A stretch of DNA of 64,000 nucleotides from Natronoflexus pectinivorans. GTDB taxonomy: Bacteria > Bacteroidota > Bacteroidia > Bacteroidales > Marinilabiliaceae. Where the stretch lies: the NCBI RefSeq assembly GCF_004345615.1, contig NZ_SLWK01000005.1, positions 124,001 to 188,000 of the forward strand. The letters are read 5' to 3'. Shown piece by piece: positions 63,901 to 64,000 of the stretch. The stretch's first letter is position 1, and the number at the start of each line of letters is the position of its first letter. The notes under the pieces were generated by a model. That model was given only the letters and a program-made list of their open reading frames with translations. It had not been told where the DNA came from and made no database searches. The translations under genes were made by a program, and so were the position numbers.

Positions 63901-64000
63901 CATATTGACGGCTAATAAGAAGAAAATCAGCTCAAACCACCATGAGTTATACACAATGGCCTTCGCAGCATGTGTTCCGTGGTCGTTTTCGATAAATGTA
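60991..64000 (-). CDS. Cytochrome c biogenesis fusion protein CcsB-CcsA (5' end outside window)
   Basis: This is a System II cytochrome c assembly protein in which the CcsB (ResB-like) part is fused in front of CcsA. The first visible codons (TFIENDHGTHAAKAIVYNSW) continue past the right edge, so the start is missing; the GTG at 63954 is internal. The ResB-like half has IGGR-type helices and a periplasmic domain. The CcsA half has many helices and the haem-handling WWD-like motif GRYWGWDPKETWSL, plus HAPWSNGYES and histidines in LTFHVSVTIAGYG. The complex delivers and attaches haem to apocytochromes. The fusion is common in Bacteroidota. Confidence 0.9.
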   Translation of the reverse strand, partial: TFIENDHGTHAAKAIVYNSWWFELIFFLLAVNMLGNIFNFNMWKLEKMPVFLFHVSFFVIIAGAAITRYVGYEGLLHIREGETENLMLSTDPFVTTEFQSGDEVVQMSRLAFLSPASPRQFRASLKASGERVRIRSVAFVPNAVPQPLETMGGKPLAAIVFSDRMERLEHFIAPGEKIKKAAFTLGFETSDDTNPDVFIKRNASNTGLVLTANQPFSGLNMEDSSTRSFEANTEYPFNPGLLYDFNGLRITVSRYYPSAMMRPVALPGDQGSGMPHGVVFEVTHRGETQLFTAYGRNGRVGDPFKLSLPGGELTMRFGALPIELPFSVRLNEFILDRYPGSSSPSGYRSEITLFDTERKFEQDQSVFMNNIVTHRGYRLYQSSYDQDEKGTVLSVNHDRAGTIITYLGYFLMTLGMMWALFGGKTRFKQLMSHVGKIHEKRKHLITILLLVFALNAGAQSREVLPPAPDREVADAFGAILVQDNGGRIKPLNSLHQEIALKLVKHHTFRGMTADQMILGMFTHPADWQTFPLITVKDPQIRAILGITQDKAAFAEFFDSNRHYKLHQWVDAAHRQSPAARNKTEQELIKIDEQVNVFYLTQMGNLHRIFPSTKDSHLPWYTPTSQPQTLTTGDSLFVSTSIRKFIEMVREGNNEAAISQIKTIDEYQRSHADEILPTDRVRRLELLYNRLSIFLWLATWFFALGGVLVLLQFINMLKPTLNFKWIMRGGYLLLFLGFLYHTFGLILRWIVAGHAPWSNGYESMIFVGWSILFAAFLMAKKSSTVLPISGLFTGVVLMVAHLSWMNPHITNLVPVLQSHWLTFHVSVTIAGYGFFALGALLGFMNLLITSVQNKSNFNRLKLTIDEFTAINEMSLTAGLYLMTIGSFLGGIWANESWGRYWGWDPKETWSLITIVLYAFVLHMRFIPGLKGKTAFNTASILTFASVIMTYLGVNYYLAGLHSYAGGDPVPIPTFVYYSVAVIFVLIFAARWNESKMSRELKKT

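Overview
The window is a chromosomal segment of a Bacteroidota bacterium, most likely class Bacteroidia near the marine Marinilabiliales/Prolixibacteraceae. That placement is inferred from gene content: a b558-type sdhCAB operon, TonB-like transducers, porT-type beta-barrels, a CarboxypepD_reg protein, a fused CcsB-CcsA protein and double-glycine peptide export genes. Several -7 elements match the Bacteroidota TAnnTTTG form. No rRNA, tRNA or CRISPR array was seen.

Layout. 1-2310: end of rbfA, a methyltransferase and a LolC/E-type permease. 2270-7618: dusB, a LytS/LytTR-type two-component pair and trpS. 8327-12908: a beta-barrel protein and sdhCAB with a clear terminator. 12930-16208: a PAS gene broken by one stop codon, and a PAS histidine kinase. 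16209-19974: a PAP2 phosphatase and the operon rplM-rpsI-rpsB-tsf. 20056-21420: REP-like palindromes on both sides of a D-lactate dehydrogenase gene. 21617-23869: a second PAS kinase.

24609-39500 is the accessory region, with every intact gene on the minus strand. The core is an HlyD-type adaptor, a C39-peptidase ABC exporter, a small HTH regulator, two double-glycine leader peptides (both absent from simple long-ORF lists) and a VanZ-like membrane protein. About 10 kb away lies a second, decayed copy of the exporter 3' end plus the regulator, followed by two more leader peptides and another VanZ-like protein. Between them are a CarboxypepD_reg protein, several tiny one-helix membrane proteins, a DUF5687-type ABC transporter operon, a DUF2059 protein and a wrecked transposase. 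Together this reads as a peptide (bacteriocin or signal) production and export locus that has duplicated and partly decayed.

40007-52573 is mostly housekeeping: pyrH, small conserved proteins, a TlpA-like thioredoxin, a DNA glycosylase, guanine deaminase, nadB, a nucleotide-sugar dehydrogenase, fhs and hflX. 52729-54302 holds two TonB-like genes with TGTTAA-type half-sites upstream. 56727-60920 is an ECF sigma/anti-sigma pair followed by two paralogous beta-barrel proteins, one with WG repeats. 60991-64000 is a CcsB-CcsA cytochrome c assembly protein that runs off the right edge.

Most calls rest on recognised motifs without database search. Intergenic repeats include REP-like hairpins, a leader sequence shared by two unrelated genes, and a fold-back element.
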